From: Microbacterium salsuginis
Lineage (GTDB): Bacteria; Actinomycetota; Actinomycetes; Actinomycetales; Microbacteriaceae
Direction of reading: 5' to 3'
DNA: 64,000 nt
Assembly: GCF_012524205.1 (NCBI RefSeq)
Contig: NZ_JABACI010000001.1
Location: forward strand, 310,001-374,000
The notes beneath the pieces were generated by a model that saw only the letters and a list, made by a program, of their open reading frames with translations, did not search any database and was not told the origin of the DNA. This document shows, piece by piece, positions 8,647 to 17,667 of the stretch. Position 1 is the first letter of the stretch; each line of letters opens with the position of its first letter. A program made the position numbers and the translations under genes.

Positions 8647-9225
8647 TCAGCCCACAACGGCGTGATCCCAGTGATCGAGGATCCAGTCGACAGTCTGCTC
8701 GGCCGACTGCCCGGTCGAGTCCACCCACAGCCCGATGGGCGGAGTCTCAGCGAGCCAATCATCGAACCGGCGCACGGCATCGACGATCGTCCCCTCTCCG
8801 CGCCACGCGTCGTAGGCGCCGGTGCCGCGTCGGGCCTCACGCCCCGCCACCGCTTCGACACTCGGCCGCAGCACCACCAGCGCGCGCCGGCATGACAGGC
8901 GATCGAGCTGGTCCGTGACCCCGGTGCCGTAGATGTTGTCGACGTGCACGGCGTGGATGCCCTCGCCGACGAACGACTGGCTCAGCATCGCGCCGTGCCG
9001 GTACCGCAGCTGAAGTCGCGCGAGGGCGGCATCGCTCGGCGTCTCGCTCATGTCGGAACGACCGCTGACGACCATGCGCCACAGGTCGTCACCCTCGATG
9101 AACGCGGCCGGCGACAGCCGTTCCGCCAGCAGCCGCCCAACGGTCGTCTTGCCCGGAGCCTGCACACCGGTGATGAGTGTCGCGGTCGGCTCCCGTACCG
9201 ATCCAGTCCCGATCGAAGTGCTCAT
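8647..9225 (-). CDS. P-loop nucleotide kinase-like protein
   Basis: 192 aa from ATG 9225, which follows a -10-like TACGCT (9233-9238) by seven bases and so is probably leaderless; an in-frame ATG at 9249 would add eight residues. The N-terminus carries a Walker A loop (ITGVQAPGKTTVGRLLAERL), followed by FIEGDDLWRMVVSGR, as in small P-loop kinases that phosphorylate metabolites or antibiotics. The substrate is not evident. It faces the DUF1232 gene tail to tail. Confidence 0.7.
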   Translation of the reverse strand: MSTSIGTGSVREPTATLITGVQAPGKTTVGRLLAERLSPAAFIEGDDLWRMVVSGRSDMSETPSDAALARLQLRYRHGAMLSQSFVGEGIHAVHVDNIYGTGVTDQLDRLSCRRALVVLRPSVEAVAGREARRGTGAYDAWRGEGTIVDAVRRFDDWLAETPPIGLWVDSTGQSAEQTVDWILDHWDHAVVG

Positions 9226-9296
9226 CCGAGAAAGCGTAGGCGACGACATCGGAGCGATCGCGAACCGGCGTCCTCACCGGTCGTCCCGAGGCGACG

Positions 9297-9857
9297 TCAC
9301 TGAACGCCTCGGAAGCGCCGCCGGCGGTACCAGAACACCGACCCGCCGAGAACAAGCGCGATCGTCGATCCTGACACGATCGCCACGAGCACGACGGGGA
9401 GCGGTTCGTCTGCCGCCCCCTGAGCATCCGAGTCGCCGCCGCTCTCGTCATGCTCCTCCCCCACCGACGAACCCGGCGCCGCAGCATCCTCCCCGCTCCC
9501 GACGGCGAAGCTGAACGTCCCTGAAACGGGGTGCCCGTCCGACGACACCACCCGCCACAGCACGACGTACCCGCCATCCGGCAGGACGTCGGGGATCCCC
9601 ACGGTCACGAGGTTCTCGACCACCTGGGGTTCACCGATCGTCCAGCTCTCGTCCCGGACATCCGTGACGGCGACGACGGCGCCGGCATCCATGATCTCCG
9701 CCGAGAACGTCAGCCTCACCTCCGCCGGCGCCGATGCCAGCACCGCGCCGGCGCTGGGGCTCGACTCGACGAGCTCGTCGTGCGCCCCCGCCGGCGCCAC
9801 TGAGACGATGACCAGAGCGATCGCGAGCAGAACACCGACGTTGGTCCTCAGCCGCAT
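9297..9857 (-). CDS. CopC-domain copper-binding protein with C-terminal membrane anchor
   Basis: 186 aa. A signal peptide (MRLRTNVGVLLAIALVIVSVAPAGA) is followed directly by HDELVESSPSAGA, in which the N-terminal His of the mature protein is the typical CopC copper ligand. The CopC beta-barrel follows (VRLTFSAEIMDAGAVVAV, GGYVVLWRVVSSDGHPVSGTFSFAVG, with the second conserved Asp-Gly-His), then a Ser/Glu/Asp-rich linker and a C-terminal membrane helix (PVVLVAIVSGSTIALVLGGSVFWY) ending in Arg residues. It acts outside the membrane in copper handling. A GTG directly before the ATG could also start it; GGGAGG is suitably placed for either. Confidence 0.85.
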   Translation of the reverse strand: MRLRTNVGVLLAIALVIVSVAPAGAHDELVESSPSAGAVLASAPAEVRLTFSAEIMDAGAVVAVTDVRDESWTIGEPQVVENLVTVGIPDVLPDGGYVVLWRVVSSDGHPVSGTFSFAVGSGEDAAAPGSSVGEEHDESGGDSDAQGAADEPLPVVLVAIVSGSTIALVLGGSVFWYRRRRFRGVQ

Positions 9858-10073
9858 CACAACCGCCTCCCTTCCGGTCCCCGCTCGACCAGGTCAGTGC
9901 CGAGCGGGCTCCAGCATGGCTGCGCGTCTCACGCGCATATGCCGTCCAGAGGCGGCATCCGATGTCGCTTGCTGACGTACCGCGGCGCGACCGATCCATC
10001 GCAGAATGACCGAAGCCCCCATCGGCTGTCCCGCACTGACGCCGACCGGCGGCGCAAGGCTGAAAGGGCAGAA

Positions 10074-11429
10074 GTGACCGAACTCACGATCCGACCGGCG
10101 CTCGCGAGCGAATCCGAGACCATCTCGGCCCTCGCGCTGCGGTCCAAGGCGCACTGGGGTTACTCGCCGGACTTCCTCGAGCAGTGCCGAGCTGAACTCA
10201 CCTACACGCCCGACCGGTGCGCATCGGGCCGGGTCTTCGTCGCGGCCCGAGACGGTAGCATCCTGGGCTTCTACGCCACCGAAGGCGACGCACCCGGCGG
10301 TGAGCTGGACGCGCTGTTCGTCGATCCCGACCACATCGGCACCGGCCTCGGCGGACTGCTGCTTCAGCACGCGCTCACCCAGGCGGCGAGCGCCGGATTC
10401 ACCGAGCTGTACCTGGATGCCGACCCGTACGCCTCCGATTTCTACCGCCGCCACGGCGCGGTCGTCATCGGTGAGACGCCGAGCGGCTCGATCCCGGGTC
10501 GATCACTTCCCCGCATGCGATTCGAGCTCGGCGAGGGCCGCGACGCCGCGCCGCCGAGCCGGCGCATGACCCCCGCTGATCAGCGCGACGCGCTCAACGG
10601 CATCGCGGCGCTCATCGAGCGCCACTACGTCTTCGCCGACGTCGCCGCCGAGTGCGCGCGAGAACTGCGTGAGCGACCGGTCGCCGACGAGGGGCCGACG
10701 ACCGTCGAGTTCAGCCGTCAGCTGACGCAGCAGCTTCGGAAGCACGATCGCCACTTCTCCGTGACGTGGGGGGCTCCTACCGACCTGCCACTCCGAAATG
10801 CTTCGCAGCGGGACGACACGACCGTGAGCTTCCATCGCGACGGCCGGATCGGCATCCTCACCATCCGGCTGTTCGACGATGCTGACGACGAGCGTGCCGC
10901 AGACCAGGCCAGGGAGGCGCTCGACCAGCTGTCCCACTGCGACGCTGCCGTGGTCGACCTGCGCTGCAACCCTGGCGGATGGCCCTCGATGGTGGAGTAC
11001 GTGCTCGGACCGTTCGTCGGACCCGATCCGGTCGCCATCGTCACATTCCAAAGCGCCGAGCACCCCGAGGTGATCTCGTGGTCGCGACCCGAACCTGCCC
11101 TCGCGGGTCTGGAACGGATGCCGCTGTTCGCGGTCATCGGGCCGGGCACAGCCTCGGCGGCGGAGAGCTTCGCCTACGCCCTGCAGACGACGAAGCGGGC
11201 CACGCTCATCGGCGAGCACACCGCCGGGGCAGCAAACCCCGTCGAATCGTTCATCGACAGCATCGGGTTCGCCGTCTACATCTCGACCGGTGCACCGATC
11301 GATCCGCGCACGCAGACGAACTGGGATCACACCGGAGTCGCACCGGACGTCGAGGTCGAGGTGGAGCGTGCGCTCGACGTCGCCATCGGGTTGGCCCGCA
11401 CCGCCACCGCTGAGCGGTCGGGCCTCTAG
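10074..11429 (+). CDS. GNAT acetyltransferase fused to an S41 (tail-specific) peptidase-like domain
   Basis: 451 aa from GTG 10074. Residues about 1-150 are a GNAT domain: TELTIRPALASESETIS, the acetyl-CoA loop VDPDHIGTGLGGLLLQHAL, and FYRRHGAVVIGE. Residues about 165-445 match the S41/C-terminal processing peptidase core: a helical start (IAALIERHYVFADVAAECARELRER), VVDLRCNPGGWPSMVEYVLG, the nucleophile segment IGPGTASAAESFAYALQ with a candidate catalytic Ser, and IGEHTAGAANPVESF. No signal peptide or PDZ domain is seen, so it is probably cytoplasmic. The joining of an acetyltransferase with a serine-peptidase-like domain is unusual. Its stop codon shares four bases with the convergent hydrolase stop. 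Confidence 0.78.
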   Translation: MTELTIRPALASESETISALALRSKAHWGYSPDFLEQCRAELTYTPDRCASGRVFVAARDGSILGFYATEGDAPGGELDALFVDPDHIGTGLGGLLLQHALTQAASAGFTELYLDADPYASDFYRRHGAVVIGETPSGSIPGRSLPRMRFELGEGRDAAPPSRRMTPADQRDALNGIAALIERHYVFADVAAECARELRERPVADEGPTTVEFSRQLTQQLRKHDRHFSVTWGAPTDLPLRNASQRDDTTVSFHRDGRIGILTIRLFDDADDERAADQAREALDQLSHCDAAVVDLRCNPGGWPSMVEYVLGPFVGPDPVAIVTFQSAEHPEVISWSRPEPALAGLERMPLFAVIGPGTASAAESFAYALQTTKRATLIGEHTAGAANPVESFIDSIGFAVYISTGAPIDPRTQTNWDHTGVAPDVEVEVERALDVAIGLARTATAERSGL

Positions 11430-12541
11430 CCCTCGCGAACGACCTGCAGGACGCCCTCGCTGAACGCGCGCAGCCCGAAGCCGCTGCCGGACGGAGGCTT
11501 TTCACCCAGCCGCACCGCCACGGCGTCCAGCGAGGGGACGACCATCAGGATCTGATCGTGGAACCCGAGGGCCCAGAACGTGTCTTCGGGCGCAGCGGGA
11601 ACGAGAGGTCCTTCGATGGCTCCGCCGCGCGCACTCGTGGCCACCTCGGGCGCGACGGCGGGTCCGGGGCGATTGAGCCACCACAACAATCCGTACGCCG
11701 CATTGAGGTCGGTGCTGGGCCCGCCCACGGCCTCATCGAGGAACTCCTCCGAGATCACTCGGCGACCGTCGACCATTCCGTCGTCCAGAAGCAGGCGACC
11801 GAGACTACTCAGATCGGCGCAGGTCGTCCACAGCCCGGCGAAGACGTTCGCGTTGCCGGTCCCGTCGTGCTCCAGCCTTGTACCCGTCAGTCCCAGCGGT
11901 TCGAACAGCCTCGTCTGTGCGAACTCGTCGACGGCCATCCCGGTCGCCGCTTCGAGGACCGCTTCGAGAACCTGCACAGCGGAGTTGTTGTAGATCCACT
12001 CTTCGCCGGGGTCGGCATCCTGCCCCAGCCCCAGGGCGAAAGCCGTCTTATCGTCGGCTTGCAGGGCCATCTCGCGATAGTCGGTCCGGCTGTCCCACTC
12101 GCGACCCGATGTGTTCGTCAACAGATCTCGGATCGTCACCGCCGCGGACGAGGTGTTCTGCCAGTCCGAAACGAAGTCGGCGACCGGATCGGAGATTTCG
12201 AGGTGTCCCTCGTCCTGCGCGATGCCGATGAGGAGCGAGGTGACGGACTTCGTGATCGAGAACGCACGAACCGGGTCGCCATCCGGATCGCCGTCGCTGA
12301 CGATGGTCGTGTCGCCCTCGGCGACCGAGACGCAGGTCGAATCCGCCGCTGCCGCGCTTTCGACGAGCTGCTCGTGCGCCGAGTCCCGGGCGGATGGTCC
12401 GGCGTCGGCGACGGTATGGCACCCCGTCAGCAAGCCGGGTGCAGCCGTCAGGATCAGCATCAGCACCGTCCTCCGCCGGCCTGCTCGCGCGGCGGGGCGA
12501 GCGGATGCCGCAGCAGCGGGGAGGCACTCTCGGTCGATCAT
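11426..12541 (-). CDS. Lipoprotein serine hydrolase of the beta-lactamase/penicillin-binding family
   Basis: 371 aa from ATG 12541, which overlaps the stop of the kinase-like gene upstream (ATGA). An Arg-rich start and hydrophobic stretch end in a lipobox (LLTGC), giving a membrane-anchored outer-face enzyme. The SxxK nucleophile motif is FSITKSVTSLL, the second motif is YNN (EWIYNNSAVQVLEA), and the fold continues with GLTGTRLEHDG and AYGLLWWLN, typical of class C beta-lactamase-like esterases and D-alanyl peptidases. The KTG motif is not clear. Substrate unknown; it may act on cell-wall peptides or esters. Confidence 0.82.
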   Translation of the reverse strand: MIDRECLPAAAASARPAARAGRRRTVLMLILTAAPGLLTGCHTVADAGPSARDSAHEQLVESAAAADSTCVSVAEGDTTIVSDGDPDGDPVRAFSITKSVTSLLIGIAQDEGHLEISDPVADFVSDWQNTSSAAVTIRDLLTNTSGREWDSRTDYREMALQADDKTAFALGLGQDADPGEEWIYNNSAVQVLEAVLEAATGMAVDEFAQTRLFEPLGLTGTRLEHDGTGNANVFAGLWTTCADLSSLGRLLLDDGMVDGRRVISEEFLDEAVGGPSTDLNAAYGLLWWLNRPGPAVAPEVATSARGGAIEGPLVPAAPEDTFWALGFHDQILMVVPSLDAVAVRLGEKPPSGSGFGLRAFSEGVLQVVREG

Positions 12542-13416
12542 GCGTGATCGCGGAAGGTGTGATCGAAGGTCCAGAGGCAGTTCGCGAGATAGGCGGCCCG
12601 CGTCTCGGGCTCGTCGACGGCGTACCGGAAGTCTTCCAGCCATTTGCACCGGGCATGGAAGCGGATGCGCGCACGCTCATCATCGGTGAGAGGACCGCCC
12701 AGCCCGGCGGCGATGGCGAACGCGACGTCGCTCCCGAGATCGCGATAGAGCAGCCCGAGGTCGCGAGCGGGGTCGGCACAGGCGGCATCCGTCCAATCGA
12801 TGATCCCCGTCAGTGCACCCTCCGGGTCGGCGAGGAGGTGCTCGGCGCCGAGGTCGTTGTGCTGCGGCACCACGAGACCTCGGTCGGACGGTGGCGGATC
12901 ACTCAGAAACGACGCGACCGCGGCTGCCTGTCGAGGCTCGAACCGCGACTGTGCAGCGCGGAAGTTCTCGACGGCGTCGGCGTGCCAGGCGTCGTTCGGA
13001 TTGTCGTCGCGGGGCAGCTGCTGGGCCACGGGCAGCTCGCGCAGCGCGGCAAGCACCTGGGTCAGTGCCTCCACGAGACCGGTCGAGCGCCGCTGGGGTC
13101 GGCGCAGCAGGGGCTCGCCCGGCAGCGTGCGATAGGCGATGAGGCCGAGCGCGGCATCGTGCACCAGCGGCACCGGCGTCGCGAGGGTTGTCGCCTCGGC
13201 GAGCGCGCGGAGCAGTGCGACCTCACGGTCGACAGCGTCACGGTCTTCGTTGATGCGCACGACGCAGTCGGCGACGGCGAAGGTGGTGTTCTCGCCGCCT
13301 CTGGCCAGAGTGACGACTGCTGCGTCCTCCGGCCACAGGGCGTGGCGCGCGCCGAGCTCGGCGAGAGTCGCCTGCTCGGCCGGCGTGACGGATCGCGGCT
13401 CAGACGAGGGTGTCAC
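12538..13416 (-). CDS. Aminoglycoside-phosphotransferase-like (APH) kinase
   Basis: 292 aa from GTG 13416. APH-fold small-molecule kinase: a nucleotide-binding lobe (LARGGENTTFAVADCVVRINEDRDAVDREVALLRAL), a catalytic loop variant QHNDLGAEHLL in place of HGDxxxxN, and the metal-binding IIDWTDAACADPARDLG. The altered catalytic loop still keeps the Asp. The start lies inside the 3' end of the DyP gene (17-base overlap), and the stop overlaps the hydrolase start, so it sits in a translationally coupled minus-strand operon. Family members phosphorylate antibiotics, choline or other alcohols; this substrate is unknown. Confidence 0.8.
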   Translation of the reverse strand: MTPSSEPRSVTPAEQATLAELGARHALWPEDAAVVTLARGGENTTFAVADCVVRINEDRDAVDREVALLRALAEATTLATPVPLVHDAALGLIAYRTLPGEPLLRRPQRRSTGLVEALTQVLAALRELPVAQQLPRDDNPNDAWHADAVENFRAAQSRFEPRQAAAVASFLSDPPPSDRGLVVPQHNDLGAEHLLADPEGALTGIIDWTDAACADPARDLGLLYRDLGSDVAFAIAAGLGGPLTDDERARIRFHARCKWLEDFRYAVDEPETRAAYLANCLWTFDHTFRDHA

Positions 13417-14791
13417 CAAGGTAGCCGTCCTTTCCAAAACCAGGCAGGATCGCGAAGATGGCGCTCCCAGTGTGCTGGATGAAGGCATTCAGCCGATCCT
13501 GCTCGGCCATGCGCTGCTGGGCGGCGATGAACTGACTGTCGGGGTCGTTGCCGTACGCGCAGAACAGCAGCCCGACGTCGAGCTTGCCGTGTCCGCCGTG
13601 ATGGTGGTCCGCGGTCCCGGGAGCATGCGGATGGTTCTCGGGGTGCTCCAGCGGATCGGGGCTGCCGCCGGCCATCGCGGTCAGAAAGCCGTAGTCGTAG
13701 TTGTAGCTGCGGCGCAGCATCGAAAAGCCATGCACCCTGCGGACATGGGCATCCGAGGCGATCACGGTCGTGCCGTCTGCACCCGTGGCCTCGAGGTCGG
13801 GCTCGTCGAACTCCTCGTTTCCCGTGAGCGGCGCCCCGTCCGAGCGGCGCCGGCCGATCACCGCATCCTGCTCGTCTCGGGCTGTGAGATCCCAATTCGC
13901 CGTCTTCATCCGGATCTTGCGGAAGACCAGGTACGAGCCTCCAGCGAACCATTCCGGCTCGTCGGGAAGCGTCCACACTGTGTCTGCGAACTCGACCGAG
14001 CCGGTGGGCGGGTTGGAGGTACCGTCCTTCTGCCCGAACATGTTACGCGGCGTCCCGCCGCCCTCGGGGACGCTGATGAACCCGGACTGGGTCCAGCGGA
14101 TGACCGCGTAGCCGGGCAATCGTGCGCGCAATGCCCGCATCGCGGCGCTGACCACCTGGGCATCGTCCGCGCAGATCTGGAAGATCATGTCTCCCCCGCC
14201 CCACCGCGGGTCGAGGTGATCGCCGGCGAATGCGGGGAGGGGTCGAAGGCGCCGAGGTGCTTCACGCGTCATGCCGGGCAGCTCGAACACCCCAGCGCCC
14301 ACCCCCACAGTCACCGTCAGCCGTGAGGGCGAGAGCCCGGTCGCGAAGTCTGTCGGAGTGGTCGCACCCTCGGGGAACATCCGTGACGGCGGCGGTTCCT
14401 CGCCGCGCGTGATCAGCGCCACCGTGGCGGAGACGTCGACCATCAGGCGACGAAACGATGCGGCGTCCGAGACGGTCAGATCAGCGACGACGAGAGTGGC
14501 GTAGCGCTGCTGGGCTGTGGCTATGCCGGCCTGGTGCGCTCCGAACGCCGAGACGATGTCGGAGTGCTCGGAGGGAGCCGGCTGGGCTGCTGTCTCATCT
14601 GCGCTCGCGAGCAGACGCCCTCCTGTGAATCCGACCACGGCGGCGCCACCCACGGTCGCGAGTGCGGATCCCAGTAGCGCCCGCCGCGACACGGCGATCT
14701 TGCGGCGGCTCGCCGGTGACTCGGCGTCATCGTCATCGGGGCGAACGGAGAGGTCGGTGTGATGCTGTCCGACGGGGCCGGTGGTGTTCAC
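13400..14791 (-). CDS. DyP-type heme peroxidase, Tat-exported (EfeB-like)
   Basis: 463 aa. A twin-arginine signal (SRRALLGSALATVGGAAVVG at about 35-54) exports the folded protein. The DyP fold shows the distal GxxDG motif in FGQKDGTSNP (catalytic Asp about 256), the proximal heme-ligand His in SDAHVRRVHG (about 349) and an Arg in LRRSYNYD. It would oxidise dyes, aromatics or heme with peroxide at the cell surface; a His-rich stretch (DHHHGGHGK) lies near the C-terminus. It is 38 bases downstream of the multicopper oxidase gene on the same strand, so the two oxidases are probably co-expressed. Confidence 0.92.
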   Translation of the reverse strand: MNTTGPVGQHHTDLSVRPDDDDAESPASRRKIAVSRRALLGSALATVGGAAVVGFTGGRLLASADETAAQPAPSEHSDIVSAFGAHQAGIATAQQRYATLVVADLTVSDAASFRRLMVDVSATVALITRGEEPPPSRMFPEGATTPTDFATGLSPSRLTVTVGVGAGVFELPGMTREAPRRLRPLPAFAGDHLDPRWGGGDMIFQICADDAQVVSAAMRALRARLPGYAVIRWTQSGFISVPEGGGTPRNMFGQKDGTSNPPTGSVEFADTVWTLPDEPEWFAGGSYLVFRKIRMKTANWDLTARDEQDAVIGRRRSDGAPLTGNEEFDEPDLEATGADGTTVIASDAHVRRVHGFSMLRRSYNYDYGFLTAMAGGSPDPLEHPENHPHAPGTADHHHGGHGKLDVGLLFCAYGNDPDSQFIAAQQRMAEQDRLNAFIQHTGSAIFAILPGFGKDGYLGDTLV

Positions 14792-14829
14792 GAAGATCCT
14801 TCGGGTCGGTGGTCAGGGTGGGACGGGGG

Positions 14830-16395
14830 TCAGTGCGTGCCGTGACCACCCCCGCCGTCGGAAGGCTCGGTGTTGCGGCTGGGCTCGCTCTTGCTGACGA
14901 CGAACTGCGACATCAGACCTTCGTCTTCGTGCAGCAGCAGGTGGCAGTGGATCATGTACGGCTTGTCGTCGTCGACGTAGTCCTCGAAGCGCATCATGAT
15001 GCGGTACTGGCGGCGCGGCTCGAGGTAGATGGTGTCTTTCCAGCCCAGCAGCTCCGCGGGCGGCGGTGTGCCGTCGATGTCGAGCACCTGGAACTGGACG
15101 TCGTGGACGTGCCAGTTGTGCGGGAACAGGTCGCGGTTCGTGACGGTCCACAGCTCGGTCGAGTCGATCTGCATGACCTCGTCGATGCGGTTCATGTCCA
15201 TCCGCAGTCCGTTGATCTCGCGGTTCTGTACCTCGAACGTCCGCTCGTAGTCGGCGTCGCGCTCGGCGAAACGCTCGACCGGAGCGAACCGGTCGGCGAG
15301 GGATGCCGACGGCTGCAGCGCATCGGCGGCCCTCAGCAGCAGCACGTCAAACTCGTCGGTGCCGCCATACGCCGACGGCAGGGCGACATTCCCGAGATCC
15401 GGCGGGAGCGAGCGGAGCATCGTCTCGGAGCCGGGCTCGAGCCCTACCACGATCTCGGCGCGCTCCCCCGGCGAGAGACGCACGTGATCGGTGGAGTGCG
15501 GCGCCTCGAGCAGGCCTCCGTCGGTGCCGACGAGGGAGAACTCGCGGCCGTCGTCGAACGCGAAGTCGTAGGTGCGAGCGCTCGATCCGTTGAGGATCCT
15601 GAGCCGCACCAGCTCAGTGGTCACATCGAGGACGGAACCCCACGCGCCGTTGGTGAGGATGACGTTGCCGAGCAGACCCACTTCGTTTCCCTGCGCGTCG
15701 AGCTGGAACTCGCCTCCCGCCGTGAACTTCTTGTCCTGGACCACGAGCGGGATGTCGTCGACCCCGTATTGCGCCGGCAGGCCGTAGGTGCCGGTGTTCT
15801 CGTCGTCGACGATGAACATCCCCGAGAGGCCACGCAGCACGTGCTCTTCGGTGTCGCCGTGCGGATGCGGGTGGTACCACAGCGTCGCGGCCGGCTGGTC
15901 GACGCGCCACGAGGCACGCCATTGTGCGTCTGGTTCGATGGGCTGGTGCGGTCCACCGTCCATCGCGACCGGAAGGTGCATGCCGTGCCAGTGCACCGTC
16001 GTCGTCTCGGGCAGCTTGTTGGTCACCTCGACGGCGACCTTCTCGCCTCGCCTCGCACGGAGCGTCGGGCCGAGGTAGTCGCCGTTGAAGCCCCACGTGG
16101 GGGTGGTCATGCCCGGGGTGAACTCCATCTGCCCTTCATCGGCCGTCAGTGAGAACACCCGCGTGCCGCCGTCGACCCGCGAGTCCGCCAATGGCGGGAT
16201 GGGCAGGGGCGTATCGAAGGCCGGCGGCGCCTTGGGCTGGAAGACCGACGAATCCGAAAAGCCGGGCCCGATCGTGCAGGCCGTGAAGACAGCTGCCGCC
16301 GTCAGCAGGGTCGCGCCGAGCAGGACGACGGGCCCGACGGCGTTGCGGCGCCGGCGCGGCGTCGGGAGCGGGATTGAGGGCGGCGCTGTGGTCAT
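14830..16395 (-). CDS. Multicopper oxidase (three-domain, laccase/CueO type), membrane-anchored
   Basis: 521 aa from ATG 16395. An Arg-rich start, membrane helix and a Cys at about residue 40 (VFTAC) suggest a lipoprotein or signal anchor facing outward. All four copper motifs are present: HWHGMHLP (about 135-142), WYHPHPHG (173-180), HNWHVHDVQFQVLD, and HCHLLLHEDEGLMSQF near the C-terminus, with the type-1 Met. The tail is Gly/His-rich. It oxidises phenolics, metals or dyes with reduction of oxygen to water. No ribosome binding site is obvious before the ATG. It heads the operon with DyP, APH-like and hydrolase genes. Confidence 0.92.
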   Translation of the reverse strand: MTTAPPSIPLPTPRRRRNAVGPVVLLGATLLTAAAVFTACTIGPGFSDSSVFQPKAPPAFDTPLPIPPLADSRVDGGTRVFSLTADEGQMEFTPGMTTPTWGFNGDYLGPTLRARRGEKVAVEVTNKLPETTTVHWHGMHLPVAMDGGPHQPIEPDAQWRASWRVDQPAATLWYHPHPHGDTEEHVLRGLSGMFIVDDENTGTYGLPAQYGVDDIPLVVQDKKFTAGGEFQLDAQGNEVGLLGNVILTNGAWGSVLDVTTELVRLRILNGSSARTYDFAFDDGREFSLVGTDGGLLEAPHSTDHVRLSPGERAEIVVGLEPGSETMLRSLPPDLGNVALPSAYGGTDEFDVLLLRAADALQPSASLADRFAPVERFAERDADYERTFEVQNREINGLRMDMNRIDEVMQIDSTELWTVTNRDLFPHNWHVHDVQFQVLDIDGTPPPAELLGWKDTIYLEPRRQYRIMMRFEDYVDDDKPYMIHCHLLLHEDEGLMSQFVVSKSEPSRNTEPSDGGGGHGTH

Positions 16396-16575
16396 GGCAG
16401 GGACGATACGAGCCGCGACGAGGGCGCCGCGTCCGCACGAGGGCAACATGTCGAGTCGACTCGAAGCGACATGGGGCATGTCGCCTGTGCGCGACATCAA
16501 CACGCGCCCCCCGTCGATATCGCCGGCGCGCCGCGGCCCGATACCGTCGTGCAGGACGAGAAGGGGTGATGCGGC

Positions 16576-17667
16576 GTGGTCAAGCGAGCAGTCGTCGTCG
16601 GAGCAGGAATCGGCGGTCTCGCCACGGCGGGGGCACTGCTCAACCGCGGGTGGTCGGTGACGGTGCTCGAACGCGCCGACGGCATCGCCGGGGGCGGCAC
16701 CGCGCTGGGCATGTGGCCGGAGGCGATGTCGACGCTCGACGAGCTGAACGTCGGCGCACACGTAAGAGCCCACGCGGTGCTCAGCTACGGCGGCACGATC
16801 CTCGATCCCCATGGCGATGTGCTCGCGCGCATCCCCGCGAGCCGCCGCGCACACCTCGTCTCGCGCGTGCGACTACTGCACGCGCTCCATGAGGCGCTTC
16901 CCCACGGCACCGTGCAATGGGCCAGTCCGGTGCGTTCGATCGACGATCTGCCCGAGAGCGACCTCGTCGTCGGTGCGGACGGGATCCACAGCGCCGTGCG
17001 ATCGGCCCTGTGGGATCGCAGGGCTCAGCGCCCGCTCGGCACCGTCGCGTTCCGCGGAGTCGTGGACGGCGACGTCGGCTCAGTGACCGAGACGTGGGGC
17101 GAGGGTGCCCTCTTCGGCATCACCCCGTCGAGCGACGGCCTGGCCAACTGGTTCGCGTGCCTACGCGCCGACATGAGCCCGCCACCGGGATCGGATGCCG
17201 CCGCCGAGCTCGCCCGCCACTTCTCGACGTGGCATCCCGCCGTCGCTGCCATCGTGTCGCGGCTGAGCAACGACGGCATCGATCGACGCGAGCTGTTCGA
17301 TGTCGCACTCCCCCACCCCTACGTCCTGGCCACGGTGGCGCTGGTCGGCGATGCCGCCCATGCGATGGCGCCGAACCTCGGCCGCGGGGCCTGCGAGTCC
17401 TTGATCGACGCGGTCGTGCTCGCGAGCGCGGTGAGCGCAGCCCCGGATGTGCCGACGGGCCTGCAGCGGTACGACCGCGCGCGGCGCCGCCGCACGCAGC
17501 GCATCGTGCGCGCTGCGCGCACGCTCAACAGCATCGCGACGGCGCGCCGAGGTCTCGGGCTCCGTAACGGCGCGATGCGGCTGCTGCTCGGCGGCCGAAG
17601 TAGTCGCGGCGCGGGCGATCACGGCACGGCGCATGCCGCCGGGTCGCGACCTACCATGTCAGCATGA
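16576..17667 (+). CDS. FAD-dependent monooxygenase (PHBH/UbiH type)
   Basis: 363 aa from GTG 16576, preceded by AAGGGGTG. It has the class A flavoprotein monooxygenase layout: dinucleotide-binding VVVGAGIGGLATAGALLNRGW at the N-terminus, the DG motif DLVVGADGIHSAVRSALW at about 133-150, and the second FAD motif LVGDAAHAMAPNLGRGACESL at about 256-276. It would hydroxylate an aromatic or similar substrate using NAD(P)H and oxygen. Its stop overlaps the start of the histidine kinase gene (ATGA), so the two are coupled. Confidence 0.87.
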   Translation: MVKRAVVVGAGIGGLATAGALLNRGWSVTVLERADGIAGGGTALGMWPEAMSTLDELNVGAHVRAHAVLSYGGTILDPHGDVLARIPASRRAHLVSRVRLLHALHEALPHGTVQWASPVRSIDDLPESDLVVGADGIHSAVRSALWDRRAQRPLGTVAFRGVVDGDVGSVTETWGEGALFGITPSSDGLANWFACLRADMSPPPGSDAAAELARHFSTWHPAVAAIVSRLSNDGIDRRELFDVALPHPYVLATVALVGDAAHAMAPNLGRGACESLIDAVVLASAVSAAPDVPTGLQRYDRARRRRTQRIVRAARTLNSIATARRGLGLRNGAMRLLLGGRSSRGAGDHGTAHAAGSRPTMSA

